From Myrica gale (lineage: Eukaryota; Streptophyta; Magnoliopsida; Fagales; Myricaceae): a DNA stretch of 64,000 bases. Of this stretch, positions 49,480-60,475 are shown in pieces; the first letter of the stretch is position 1, and every line of letters begins with the position of its first letter. The notes beneath the pieces are model-generated. The model was not told the DNA's origin, made no database searches, and was given only the letters and a program-made list of their open reading frames with translations. Location: positions 19,603,001 to 19,667,000 of the forward strand of contig OZ005609.1 of NCBI GenBank assembly GCA_963930655.1. Reading direction: 5' to 3'. The translations under genes and the position numbers were made by a program.

Positions 49480-49730
49480 CGCAACATCTATTACTCCAGC
49501 CTCTCCTCCCTCTCTTACGACTCCAACTCCAGTTCTTGCGCTGAAGACTCACTCTCAGAGCTCCCACCCACCAACTGGGTTCGCTTCTATTCCGCATATT
49601 CGTCGAGTATCTTGGACAGTGTGATATGGACACTCGTGGTCACCTTCATTTTGAGCATACCCATTTGCTTGCTTTTGCTTCTCTTGTTCAAGCATTACAC
49701 CAAACAAATTGTCCACAATGAAACGAAATC
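49480..49730 (+). pseudogene. Captured exon-like fragment with a transmembrane segment
   Basis: In one plus frame the sequence reads SLSELPPTNWVRFYSAYSSS followed by SVIWTLVVTFILSIPICLLL and KHYTKQIVHNETKS. It is an extracytoplasmic-looking stretch, one membrane helix and a basic tail. The parent protein is not recognised. It lies inside the MULE, directly before the PPR piece, and shares no continuous frame with it. Confidence 0.5.
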
Positions 49731-50089
49731 CCGAACTTGGGTCACTTGCTCAGAATGGTGAGGAGCAGGTTTCGAGCGTTCTTTGTGCTTGTGCTGCCAA
49801 ATATGTTGTGTCTGAGTGTAAACAGATGCATGCTTTTGCTATTAAGGCCTCAATTGACTTGAATGTGTTTGTGGAAACTGTATTGCTTGACATTTACGCC
49901 AAATGCAGTTTAATCAAGGATGCAAGATGGGTTTTTGAGTGCATGCCAGAGACGAGTGATGTTAAATGGAGTTCGATGGTGGCAGGGTATGTGCAAAATG
50001 ACCTTACTGAAGAGGCTTTAATGTTGGTTCACCGAACTCAGAGGATGGGGCTGGAGCAAACCCAGTTTATGATCTGCCACGACACCTGA
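49709..50089 (+). pseudogene. Captured pentatricopeptide-repeat (PPR) gene fragment
   Basis: The frame encodes plant PPR motifs: VSSVLCACAAKYVVSECKQM, HAFAIKASIDLNVFVETVLL, DIYAKCSLIKDARWVFECMP and WSSMVAGYVQNDLTEEALML. These match the PLS-type PPR proteins that bind organellar RNA. Only about 120 residues are present. The frame ends by running into unrelated sequence, and no organellar targeting peptide or C-terminal domain exists. Position between the two MULE terminal repeats indicates transposon capture. Confidence 0.85.
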
Positions 50090-50592
50090 GCTGGAAGACC
50101 CATTACCCTCCGCTTCAAACTCATCCCCCTCCATCTGTCTTTCTCTGAATCAAAGCAAGCCTCAGTTTTTAGTTAGTAACACTCATCCCCCTCCATCGTC
50201 CATGAAGGAATTCCACAACACTCTCAGCAAACGAGGATCTAAGATCCCATTGATCTGCGCACTCACCCTTACTTTTTTCCAGAGACTCATTTTGTCCCTT
50301 TAATGACTTTTTCTTGTAGATTAATGGGGTAAATTGGGTTCGAAGATTACTGGGTCAAAACGCACCGGATGTGTCATTGCACAACTTAATTCGAATGGAA
50401 TGGGGCATATTGTTCTTTTCGCGTGAGCTGGATGTGTCTTGTGACGAAAAACATCTCATTTAACGTTAAAATTTGGTCAAAAACTCAATTGAAACACGAT
50501 AGTTACTTTAAGGTGCCTAGTTGCAACGAGTTCGAGTGTAAGGGGATATTTGAGATTGAGGTATAAGTTTGTAGAGAGTTTTTGTAATTAAC

Positions 50593-51345
50593 TATTTATT
50601 TAAATTTAAATTTTTAAATCCGTTACGGATTCAGTGGTCACAAGTACCGGATATACAGGAATATGGTCCAAACTGATCGGTAGTGAAACCTTTCTGAAAT
50701 TTTGAAAATGACACTTTTTCAAACCGTCGTTTAAAGAAAACCTGCTAAGATGTTTTAGAGGTTGCTGAAATTCATTATTTTACTAACAAATATCTAGAAA
50801 AAAAAACCTTTGTTTATAATTTACAAAGCTTACACGCAAAAGACAAATACTTTCAAGTTTGTGTGTGTGTGAATTCGAGAGATAGATTTTAAGTGTATCA
50901 ATCTACTCTTGAAGGAAGTTTCAGCTTGTAATCTTCCTTTTAATTAAGTTGAAGAGATTGTTAGCACTCTTGTAATTTTTGGTGAGGACATATCATCAAA
51001 AAGTATAGCTTGGAGAGATTATTCACAAGATTTGATGTAAAGTCTATTCCCTTATCTAGAAGAGGTAATAGTGAAAATTCTCAAAGCTCGGCTAGAAACT
51101 TGAGGGGTGGATATAAACAAAATTTTTCAAACCACGTAGAAGAGGTTCTCTTGAGTTGCCTTAATCTTGAAATTTCAAATCTATTTAAGAAGTCAACTGT
51201 GATGTTGAAAAAAATATTCTTCCTCTTCAAATAAGAAAAGATCTAACATATTTAATAATGCTCAGGATAAAAAAGAGGACAGTAACAATGAGAATAAGAA
51301 AAGCAAGAAAAATACTTTCCATTCTGGTAAATCAAGACACTAGAA
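50593..51345. other. Non-coding DNA
   Basis: No recognisable gene. The frame at 51010-51234 (basic, N/S-rich) and the following lysine-rich stretch could be remnants of a retroelement gag, but no diagnostic motif is visible. Confidence 0.4.
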
Positions 51346-51965
51346 GTAGGGTGTCCATTGTAACCGGCACCAGTAACCAGCGGTTCCCGGTACCATGCCG
51401 GCATTGAAAATCATGTGTTTACTAGTGATATTACCGATGATGGTAATTGCCGAAAACTATCGGCGGCTACCCGTCATCGGTGTTTTCTTATTTATTTTTT
51501 CTATTATTTCAATAGAAACGGCGCCATTGTAAGTTTGTAACTTCTTAGAGTTACAAGGTTAGGGTTTTTTAACCCTAACCCTAAATTTTTAAAAAAAAAA
51601 ATAATAATAACGGCGCCGTTCTCTTTATCATGTGAACGGCGCCCTTGTAACCTTTTACATGGTTAGGGTTTTTAACCCTAAACCCAAAGATCTTTTCTTT
51701 TTAAATGGAAAAAACAAAACAAAGGCGTCGTTCTCTTTTTCAAGAGAACGTCGCCTTTATGACATGGTTGGGGTTAATAAAGCTTTTTTTTTTAAATAAA
51801 ACAAAACAAAACGGCCAAGTGCTAACCTGCATTGCATATTCGCCCTGGTTATTCTTGCTTGCTGGTGCCCGTGCTCATTTTTGGACATCGCCTTTAGCGG
51901 TGACAATGTCAATTTTAGCCAAACTGACACCTATATCACCGGTACTCAGTTCTAACTAGAAGATA
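51346..51965. repeat. Palindrome-rich repeat (possible non-autonomous hAT)
   Basis: Three related ~110-bp units each contain AACGGCGCC or ACG.CGCC next to a TTAGGGTTTTTAACCCTAA-type palindrome (about 51518-51600, 51610-51690, 51720-51780). The block is bounded by GTAACCGGCACC near 51359 and CACCGGTACTC near 51937, which are roughly inverted. No protein is encoded. Confidence 0.5.
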
Positions 51966-52119
51966 AACTGTCGAGTCTATTTATCTTCTCTGAAAAAGAA
52001 AAAGAAACCTTATGAAGGTAGGTTCAATATTCTCATTGTTGAAAGAAATTAAACGGATGGTCAATTTAATTCATATAGATAGAATATATATATATATATA
52101 TTCAAGAAAGATTCACCCA

Positions 52120-53452
52120 CATGGGCGGATCCATGGGGGTGCGGGTGGGGGCGGCCGCCCCCACTGGATCAAAAACTCTTTTGCAAATTTTTTTTTGGTT
52201 ATTAAGAATCAAGCATGCCCACACTGGCCCAGCTGCCCAGGCCTGCTTCTAGTGCCAGTGGCGGCGGGACGGGGCCAGCGAGGGCACACTCACTGTCCAG
52301 TCCCGTGTGGCCTGCTTCCTTAATTTTTTTAAAATCAAAGGGTGAAACGATGTTATTTTACTCTCTGTTTTAAAAAAAAATTGCATGCCTCTCTCGCTAC
52401 GATCTCCCAGGCTCTCCCTCAGCCCAGTAGCCCTCACGTCTCTCTCTCACTCACTGCTCACTGCTGCCATTGTCTATACTGTCTTTATTGTCTTTATATG
52501 AAATAATTTTAGACGTGAGAGTATTTACTTCTAGAAGAGCAAAAAAAGAGTGTCTTTGCTTCTAATCTATTAGGCACAATTCATTAAAACTAATTCCGAT
52601 ATATTTAACTCATGCATGGCTATTTGGATTGTAATATCCACGTGGTTTCATTTACTTTTGTCTTCCCTCAATTTTATAGCAAAAAGAGGATAACAATACA
52701 GAAATTTTGTGAACACGTATAAAATATTTGTTTGTTTGGTGCTGACCTTTTGATGGGTATTAAGAATTGTCTTCCTCATATGCTGATGAACATTTTAAAT
52801 TATTTTGTTTTGTTATGTTCTTTTTAGATAGTGGAGCAGTTTTTGATAATAATAAAAGTCACGAAGCATGGAGTCGTCTAATACTCCTAATGTGGCTACT
52901 ACTTCTAATGAAGATTCTAATTCGAAAATATCTCGTCTTTTGTTGAGTTCGGATGATATTATTTCTGACCTAAGGTTGCGTAAATCTATTGACTCGTATG
53001 ATGCTATGAAGATGGTTGAGAGTGACAAGAATATTGTATTTCCATTGGTTTATCGTCTTTGAGTTAACATTGGTCTTATCGGTTGCGATTGCAACCACTG
53101 AGAGAGTGTTTTCTGCAATGAAGATTATTAAGACTGATTTGCAGAATAGAATGAGAGATGAATGAATGATAGCATGATAGTATACATTGAGAGATAAATT
53201 TTTTACACTATTGAGAATGAAGTCATTTTACAACGTTTTTTAGAAAATGAAGACCCGTAGGGTCCAATTATCATATCTCAGTATTAGCAAATAGTTCATG
53301 AAGTGTATTTCATTATTTTTAATTTTTTAGGTCTTTGTTCTTAATTTGCAATATTGTAATTTTAAGACACTTTTTACATTATGTGAATTTTTTTTGGTAA
53401 TTTTGCCTTAGAAATTCGAGCCCACTCATTTTATATCCTAGATACGCCACTG
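52120..53452 (+). mobile_element. hAT transposon, internally deleted
   Basis: Flanked on both sides by TTCACCCA (52112-52119 and 53453-53460), a perfect 8-bp target duplication. The left end CATGGGCGGATCCATGGGGG is a slightly altered version of CAGTGGCGGATC. The right end GATACGCCACTG reads CAGTGGCGTATC in reverse complement. The ~0.7-kb GC-rich leader is followed by a short transposase remnant. At 1333 bp the element cannot be autonomous. Confidence 0.92.
52868..53290 (+). pseudogene. hAT transposase remnant: N-terminus joined to the dimerisation domain
   Basis: It begins MESSNTPNVATTSNEDSNS and within about 50 codons reaches the C-terminal hAT dimerisation region (NIVFPLVYRL, then after a frameshift VAIATTERVFSAMKIIKTDL and QNRMRDE). 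A TGA replaces the usual Trp after RDE, and the end reads MKTRRVQL. The whole BED/TTF zinc finger and catalytic core are missing. The family is the TTF-type zinc-finger hAT group, as judged from the ATTERVFSAMKIIKT motif. Confidence 0.8.
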
Positions 53453-53460
53453 TTCACCCA

Positions 53461-56335
53461 TCTATCCTAGAGCCGGTATATTCAATTGATTCACATATGA
53501 AAGTTGTGCTAAAAAGAAAACCTGCACTGGTAAGGTTTTTGCAAATGTATTTTTTTTATATAAAATGTAGATATGTATAATTTTTTGAAAATATTTTATG
53601 GTCCAACTCAATAATAAATTATGATATTTACATGATCTAGATTGGCGACAAGATATGTAATTAATCTTATTGCTCATGGGGAATATAACGAGGGCTAAGG
53701 ATAATCTATGATTAGTGGACTTATTTGTTAAATCTAAAAATTTTAGGGGTTTAGTTGTAATGTGTTAATGGATATGGAAGTCTGAATTCAATTATAAAGA
53801 ATTTTAGAGGGTCAATATAAAAATAGTTTTTTAATTAATTTTACAGTTGAGATTTGAGATACCTAAAAAATCTAATCTGAAATGATTTCTCTAGAGTTTT
53901 TTCAATGCCTATATAACAAAGTGTTATTATAAATCGGCCATCAAAACTTTGAAGAAAATTATTGGCTTAAATTCTCCCAAGTATTGAAATGTTGCAAATA
54001 TGTTATCGGAGTAACAAAAGTTGTTTTTAAGTCCCTGTATAATATTCCCGCTTAAAAAATTAACTGGATTTTGTGACGTGGCAAACATAAACCACGTAAG
54101 CAATGCCCAGTCAATTTTATAAAGCTCAGTCACCTTGTCATCAAGTTTTCTTCCCCGTACTTAAAACTAAACGGTGCCATATACCCACGAACCCGTAAGT
54201 AATCTCCCCTATCTCCCCCTTGTGAGAAACTAGTAAATCCCGAACCCTAGCCCGTTCCTAAATTTATGTTCCAATTTGTTGTTCCTCACCTGCGACGCAT
54301 CAGCTTAGCTCAACAACATCCTAGTTCTAAAGCCACGAAGCACTCTTCCTCTTGAACCACTTCAAGGTGAAGAAATTTTCGCACTCTTTTTCCGATTCAC
54401 TTTGTGTAGACCCCATCCACCGACCCATACAAAATATCATTCTTGACCGCCATTAAACAAAGATTTTCGAAGACAAAAAGACAAAAAACTTTCTAAGTTT
54501 CTGCATCCACAGTACCAATAAAATCATTACTTCTCCATGCTTTCTCCCAAAGATGGTAGATGCTAGCAGGACTTTAGCGATTCAAGTAGATAGACTTTTG
54601 CTTAGAAGAAAAAACGTAGATAGACTTCTCTTAATTCTGAATCTCTGAGCTCAAGTTTCTCATTGGTTTTGTTAAGGATCTTGGGAGAGATTATGTACCG
54701 TCACGAATCAGCTACAGCCGCGAATATGATGAAGGCATGCGACACCGTTCAACTTTCTGGGATTTTGATTTATAATTTAAGTGCTTACATGGATTTATTT
54801 GATGACTGGATACTGACTGTGCATAAGATGTGTGAATGGTGGGCTAGTTGCCACGCGGCTTGATTTGATTAGTGGTTACATGGGTTATGCTTGACACGTT
54901 ACCAGATTAAGTTAGTTTTTTTTTAACTGGGACTGGAAGTATATGGGTTTAACGGGAACATTACTAGAGGACTTCAAAACAATTTTTGTTACACCGAGGA
55001 CTATTTACAACATTCTCATACCACATGAAAGGTAGGTGCATTTAAGTCAAAATTATTTGGAAAAAGTCATAGTTTACTCTAAATTATTTGTGAAAAAATC
55101 ATAATTGGTCTCATAATTATAGGGCAAAATTAATCTTCACCCCTCAATAATTAAAACTGCGATTTACTTTATTTATTTTATAAAAATCTTCAATGTACGC
55201 CTCAGTTAATTCAAAATGAAGAACATGCAAAATGACTAAAATGTCCCTCCAAGACAAAATTACTATAAATATTTTAAAAAATTATTAAACAAAAAATGTT
55301 AATATTTTTTTAAAAAAATAATTAAACAATAAAAATGATATTTAGAAAAATAAATTTTTTAAATAAACTATTGAAACTCTATTTCTATAATCTAATTATT
55401 TTTAATTTATTTCTTAAATTTTATTTATTTTTAAAAAATTTATTTTAGAAAGGCAGGCATTTAGATCATTTTGCATATTTTCACATAAATTGTTTTTTAG
55501 ATAACTAAAGGGTTGAGGTTGATATTACACTATAGTTATGGGGTAAAATATGATTTTTTAGTAAATTATTTTCTAAAAAATTAAAAAAAAAAAAATGACA
55601 AAGTGACGTGGATAACTTAAGAGGCAACACATACCAGGTTGCCTAAAATTAACCAGCTTCTCATATTAAACGTACTCAACAAATACACGTTCTAATTCAT
55701 TAAAATCAAATCCTGGGGGAACATGTGAATCGTGATGTTGTTCAAATTTCATAAATAAAACTAATAGGTTTCTCTCTCTTGTTCGGGTCAATAGCCATAT
55801 TAATTTCTTGAAAACCAACATGGTTTCACAATTTTCTGAAGTCTCATAAGTTGAGTTATCAAGCTAGCAATTCAATTGCCAGCGCCTTCTGTCTAGAACC
55901 TCCTCCCTTGACAAGCCACACTCCCTCCCCATCTTAGATGATGAGAGGTGCTGCTTCCCTCATCCTCTTCCTTGCCAGCTGTATTTTTTAAAGTCGGTCT
56001 GTACAGAGCTTTTGGGTACTATTTGGGCTTTTTGCCTCTTTTTTCTGGCGAGAGGTGTCGCCAGATCTACCATCTTTTGGTCAATGTCGCTGGCCACGCT
56101 CTGCTGGGTGGTGTTCGCTCCTTCTGGCTGAGACTAAACGGTTTCTCCTTTTTTTTTCTCTCCTTGTTTGCAAGTTCCAGTACTCCAGATCTTGAAGGGA
56201 AGATGGTTTTGGGGTGCAGATTAGCTACTCGCTGTTTTAAATTTTGGCCTTCGGGTCTGCATGTAGCAAGTGGGCTTTGAACCCACATTGATTTCATTAT
56301 ATAGGGTGTAAAGTCGGCCATTTGTCCAAAATCAG
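53461..56335. other. Gene-free DNA
   Basis: No gene supported. The stretch near 54660-54780 (frame VKDLGRDYVPSRISYSREYD) looks exon-like but has no recognisable homology or splice partners. 55140-55600 is very AT-rich. The frame at 55948-56280 is low-complexity. Confidence 0.4.
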
Positions 56336-56514
56336 TGGCGGATGTAAGGGGGAGCGCCTGTTGCCCCCTCCAGAAAGTTGATTTTTTATTTATTTTATTT
56401 TTTTATTATATAACTTATATGGCTTTTTTTATTAAGCTGGCCCCCCTTGAACTCAGCCCAAGCCCTCCCCACTGCCTAGCGCCCAACTCAAGCCCATACG
56501 TCACGGTGGATGAT

Positions 56515-56604
56515 TGGTTTGATGACGAGTTTGAAGTAGATAAGTCAAACCCTGGGTATTGGTTTGATGACGAGTTTGAAGTAGATAAGTCAAACCCTGG
56601 GTAT
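56515..56604 (+). repeat. Perfect 45-bp tandem duplication encoding a 15-residue repeat
   Basis: Units 56515-56559 and 56560-56604 are identical. In the open frame they read WFDDEFEVDKSNPGY twice. The frame is short (56335-56658), and it is unknown whether it is expressed. Confidence 0.95.
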
Positions 56605-57152
56605 AAATCCGGTTCCAGCCTACAAAGTTTGACACCGTGTTTTAAAGAAAGGCGCTGACATGCCTACCGCCTAAGACTGAAAACAAAAAACTGTTTTTAG
56701 AAACACAATCCAAACGCACTCTCGGTTTCTCCTAAAGGCAAGAGCACGAAAAAGAGCTAGGAGTTTGGAAAGTGTTATGTCTGACTTAAATTCAGAAGAT
56801 CCAACAGTATGCAGTGGACAAAATGCAAAGGCAATTCACCTGTTTTTACTCTTTCCCTCTTAGTTCCTCTTTTTTTCGTATATTTCTATGCAATTGAAGA
56901 AATTAGTGATGTTTCTTTTGATTCATGTTTTATTTCCTGTCTATGTACTGCGAGTTAATGGCAATTGTCATCTGAAACAGGGTAAAGCAGTAGATCCTTT
57001 AAAATGTCATCAGTGTATGAAAAAAAAATTGTTGTTCCTTGCACCAACTGTATTCATAAAATGTATTGTGTGCAGTGCATCAAGCAATGGCATATTCTAT
57101 TTATATTCTACTCATCTTTAGCCATGTTTCTTCTCAAAAAAAGATTTTTTGT

Positions 57153-57226
57153 AACGTTATCATTCTTGCTGAATGTTGTGTATATAGCCTAACGTTATCA
57201 TTCTTGCTGAATGTTGTGTATATTCA
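57153..57226. repeat. 38-bp tandem duplication before a splice acceptor
   Basis: AACGTTATCATTCTTGCTGA...TGTGTATAT occurs at 57153-57186 and 57191-57224. The second copy ends in TTCAG, the acceptor of the LCPYCRGN exon. Confidence 0.92.
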
Positions 57227-57289
57227 GCTCTTTGCCCATATTGTCGTGGGAATTGCAACTGCAATGCCTGCTTGCACTCAAGTGGGATG

Positions 57290-58063
57290 TGATGGAAATC
57301 GAGGCACATCGTCGGAGGATCCAATTCGAGTTCCTATTGGGCCGGTTACGAGGGCACGGGACAAAAAATTTCAAGAGCTACTCAACGGGCTAATTCAAGC
57401 GGCATGTGCTCAAGCAAATTCATGGAGGTCCATTGAACAAGACCCACGTGGACCACAAGGGATTGCCAATTTGATTCACGTTCTAGAAGCCGATCAAGAC
57501 TGATTTCCACGCCACCTTCCTTCCTTTTATGGCTTGTTTAATTTAGGGCGTGAATGACTATGTTAGGAACCTTTTCTTCCCTTATTGGATCGGATGGTGT
57601 AGATGGTTTGGTGCCATATTTTTGTTTCCTTTTTGGTTTAGGCGCCAACTTTCTTTCCTTAGGAGTAGAGTTTGTTTTAGGCGTTAATTTGTTTCCTTTT
57701 GTGTTAGCTTTAGGCGCCAATTTGTTACCTTAATTAGGTGATTCACATTTAGGGTTTCTTGTCATGGACGACCTATATATAGGTGCCTAAGCTATGTTTT
57801 TCAGCAAACTTTGATCAATACAATTGTGAGGATTTATTCTCTTTGGTTCTTTGAAGAACTTCTCGAACTTATCGGGATTTCCCGTGGCGTTCACTTCGAC
57901 TTATCAAACGGAATTTCCATCCTCGTTTGTGGCATTTTCCTTATACCGAGGTTCTTGTTTTTTTATAGACAACGGGTTGAGGTTCCGTCCTAATCAGTCC
58001 TAGAAACGATCTTGGGTTCCCTTTAGTTGTTGGGTCTCATTACTCTTAACGAGGTTCACATCA
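57290..58063 (+). repeat. Gypsy 5' LTR
   Basis: It pairs with 62040-62814 and with the solo LTR 34926-35737. It contains an open frame for a conserved tail (NRGTSSEDPIRVPIGPVTRA, LLNGLIQAACAQANSW), ending at 57501-57503. TATATATAGGTGCC near 57773 may be a promoter TATA region. Confidence 0.92.
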
Positions 58064-58078
58064 TTTGTTATCAGATCT
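58064..58078 (+). other. Gypsy primer-binding site, degenerate
   Basis: TTTGTTATCAGATC follows the 5' LTR. It resembles the tRNA-Met complement TGGTATCAGAGC with two differences. Confidence 0.5.
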
Positions 58079-58403
58079 TTTGTTCTAGTTCAGGTTTGCC
58101 TATCCTTTATTTTCTTTTATTTTTCGTTCCTTTGTTTCCTCTCTAGCCTTCCACTTCCTTTTTCCTTTCCATTAAATTTTGTTTCTTTTTTTTTTCTTCT
58201 TCTCTAATTTAGTTCACACCATCTATCTTTTCTTAGCCGAATTTTTGAAAAAAAAAATTCCGAAAATCCCATTTAATTAGGTTCCTGTTAGTCCAAAATT
58301 CCTCCCCACCCCAAAAGCCATATTATCTTGAGTGTAAACACGTCAGGGAGAGATTTGGGAGGTCCTTGTTATTTCTTTATAACATTGTTTTTTTGCAGTA
58401 ATC

Positions 58404-59288
58404 ATGTCTCGTGATAGTGGTAAGAGCGTTGCCAACGATGATACAAACGTGGCTGATCCGAAAATGATGAGTAAGATGACTCGTCTAATGGAGGTAGTGG
58501 ATCAATTTCACGAACGGCTCGATCATGTGGAGAATAGACGTGAAGAGCAAGCACAAAACGGTCGTAATTTACGTAGAAGAGAAAGAGTTCCACCAAGGGA
58601 GGAGGATGAAAGAGTTACCGATAGTGAAGAATCCGACACCGACGACATGCCACCCTTGGAAGATGTTTCTGAGGATGAATACATAGCCTCTGATGCATTA
58701 ACCTTGGTGGCGAGAAGAGCATTAAGCTTGCAAGCAAAAGGAGGTGATAAAGTACAACGGGAGAACATCTTTCACACTAGGTGCTACATCAAAGATAAGT
58801 TATGTAGTGTGATTATTGATGGTGGTAGTTGTACTAATGTTGCAAGCACAATCATGGTTGAAAAGTTGGGATTGCCCGTGTTGAAACACCCTAGGCCCTA
58901 CAAGTTGCAATGGCTAAATGATAGTTGAGAGGTAAGGGTAAACAAGCAAGTGTTAGATGCTTTTCGAATCGGTATGTACGAAGATGAAGTGTTGTGTGAT
59001 GTAGTACCGATGCAAGTAGGACACTTATTGCTAGGGCGTCCGTGGCAATTTGATAGACATGTGAAGCATGATGGCTTTACGAATAAGTACTCTTTTGTAC
59101 TTAATCAGCGGCCAATCACTCTTGTACCATTGACACCGCAACAAGTATATGAAGATCAAGTGAGGTTGCAGCAAGAGAGTGATCAAAAGAAAGAGAGTGA
59201 GCAAAAGAAAATGAGTGAAAATCAGAGAGAGACCGAGAAAAATGAGAGAGAAAAAGAGTATCAAAGCTCGGTCCTTGAGAGAAAATAA
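58404..59288 (+). pseudogene. Gypsy gag N-terminus joined to protease
   Basis: The frame starts MSRDSGKSVANDD with a coiled-coil-like stretch (LMEVVDQFHERLDHVENRRE). It then jumps within about 70 codons to the acidic linker and protease (RCYIKDKLCSVIIDGGSCTN, active-site DGG). The capsid domain and zinc knuckle normally between them are absent, so an internal deletion of most of gag is inferred. A TGA follows WLNDS. Reading continues (LDAFRIGMYEDEVLCDVVPM, LLLGRPWQFDRHV) to a stop near 59286. Confidence 0.82.
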
Positions 59289-59306
59289 AAGAATTTCTAT
59301 GCAAAA

Positions 59307-60475
59307 GTGAGTGAGATCAAGCGAGCGATGCTTTCAAATCAGCAGATGTTTGTACTTTTGTACAAGGAGGCGTTTTTAAACACTAACGCTCTTGACCATG
59401 CTTTGCCTAGTTCTATTGTTTCTCTTTTGCAGGAATATGATGATGTCTTCCCCGAGGAAACACCACATGGATTAGCTCCGATTCTAGGGATTGAACATCA
59501 AATTGATTTTGTCCCCGGTGCTACCATTCCAAACCGACCAGCTTATAGGAGCAATCCCGAGGAGACAAAGGAGCTTCAAAGGCAAGTAGTGAGTTGCTGG
59601 AGAAAGGGCACGTGAGGGAAAGCATGAGCCCATCTGTTGTTCCGGTTCTACTTGTACCTAAGAAGGATGGGACGTGGAGAATGTGTGTTGATTGTCGAGC
59701 CATCAACAATATAATGGTAAAGTATCGTCATCCTATCCCACGCTTAGATGATATGTTAGATGAGCTGCATGGTTCTTGCATATTTTCAAAAATTGATTTA
59801 AAGAGTGGTTATCATCAAATTAGGATCAAAGAAAGAGATGAGTGGAAAACCGCCTTTAAAACAAAATATGGTTTGTATGAATGGTTAGTTATGCGTTTTG
59901 GTTTGACTAATGCCCCGAGCACCTTTATGAGACTTATGAACCATGTTTTGTGTGCATATATAGGTAGATTTGTTGTTGTCTATTTTGATGATATCCTCAT
60001 TTATATAAAAAACATGGACGTTCATGTAGTACATCTGAAATCTGTGTTAGATGTGCTAAGGAAAGAAAAGTTATTTGCTAATTTGAAGAAGTACACGTTT
60101 TACACCGATAAGCTTGTATTTTTGGGCTTTGTTGTTAGTTCACAAGGTATACAGGTTGATGAAGAGAAGGTACGTGCAATCCAAGATTGGACGAGTCCCA
60201 CGAGTGTAGGTAATGTTCGTAGTTTTCACAGACTTGCTAGTTTTTACCGGCGGTTCGTGAAGGACTTTAGTAGTATGCCCGCACCACTTACCGATGTGAT
60301 CAAGAAGAACGTTGGATTTCGATGGGGAGAAGAGCAAGAGAAGGCGTTTCAATTACTCAAAGAGAAGTTGACTAACACACCTTTGTTGTCTTTACCTAAC
60401 TTTTCTAAAAAGTTTGAAATTGAATGTGATGCTTTAGGTATTGACATAGACACCGTTCTTATGCAAGAAGGATGA
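59307..60475 (+). pseudogene. Gypsy reverse transcriptase
   Basis: The first part ([40 protein letters not shown]) breaks by a frameshift near 59595. It continues with [33 protein letters not shown], the catalytic YFDDIL (near 59981) and RNase H start [13 protein letters not shown] at 60473-60475 closes it. The polymerase motifs are all present, so inactivation is due to frame breaks rather than loss of catalytic residues. Confidence 0.88.

Larger units (their letters stand above)
49233..50592. mobile_element. Pack-MULE: Mutator-like element carrying host gene fragments
   Basis: Long terminal inverted repeats of about 190 bp (49233-49418 and 50398-50592) begin GTTAATTACAAAAA and share blocks such as CAATCTCAAATA, TCGAACT.GTTGCAA, TTTCAATTG.GTTTTTGACC and ACATCCAGC.CAC. 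Long TIRs of this kind are characteristic of MULEs. No transposase is present. The ~980-bp interior holds coding pieces of at least one host gene (PPR) and other exon-like sequence. A clear 9-bp target duplication was not found, suggesting an old insertion. Confidence 0.78.

Noticed and set aside
51555-51690. CCCTAAA/TTTAGGG words suggesting interstitial telomere sequence
   Set aside because: Only one or two units in inverted arrangement. They belong to the palindromic repeat and not to a telomere tract.
54663-54863. Exon-like stretch (VKDLGRDYVPSRISYSREYD)
   Set aside because: No convincing acceptor/donor pair and no recognised family. Kept only as a note in the intergenic entry.
57066-57503. 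A single 145-codon gene spanning JMJ intron and LTR
   Set aside because: It is a chance continuation of the LTR-borne polyprotein frame into upstream sequence. The real JMJ exon uses another frame.
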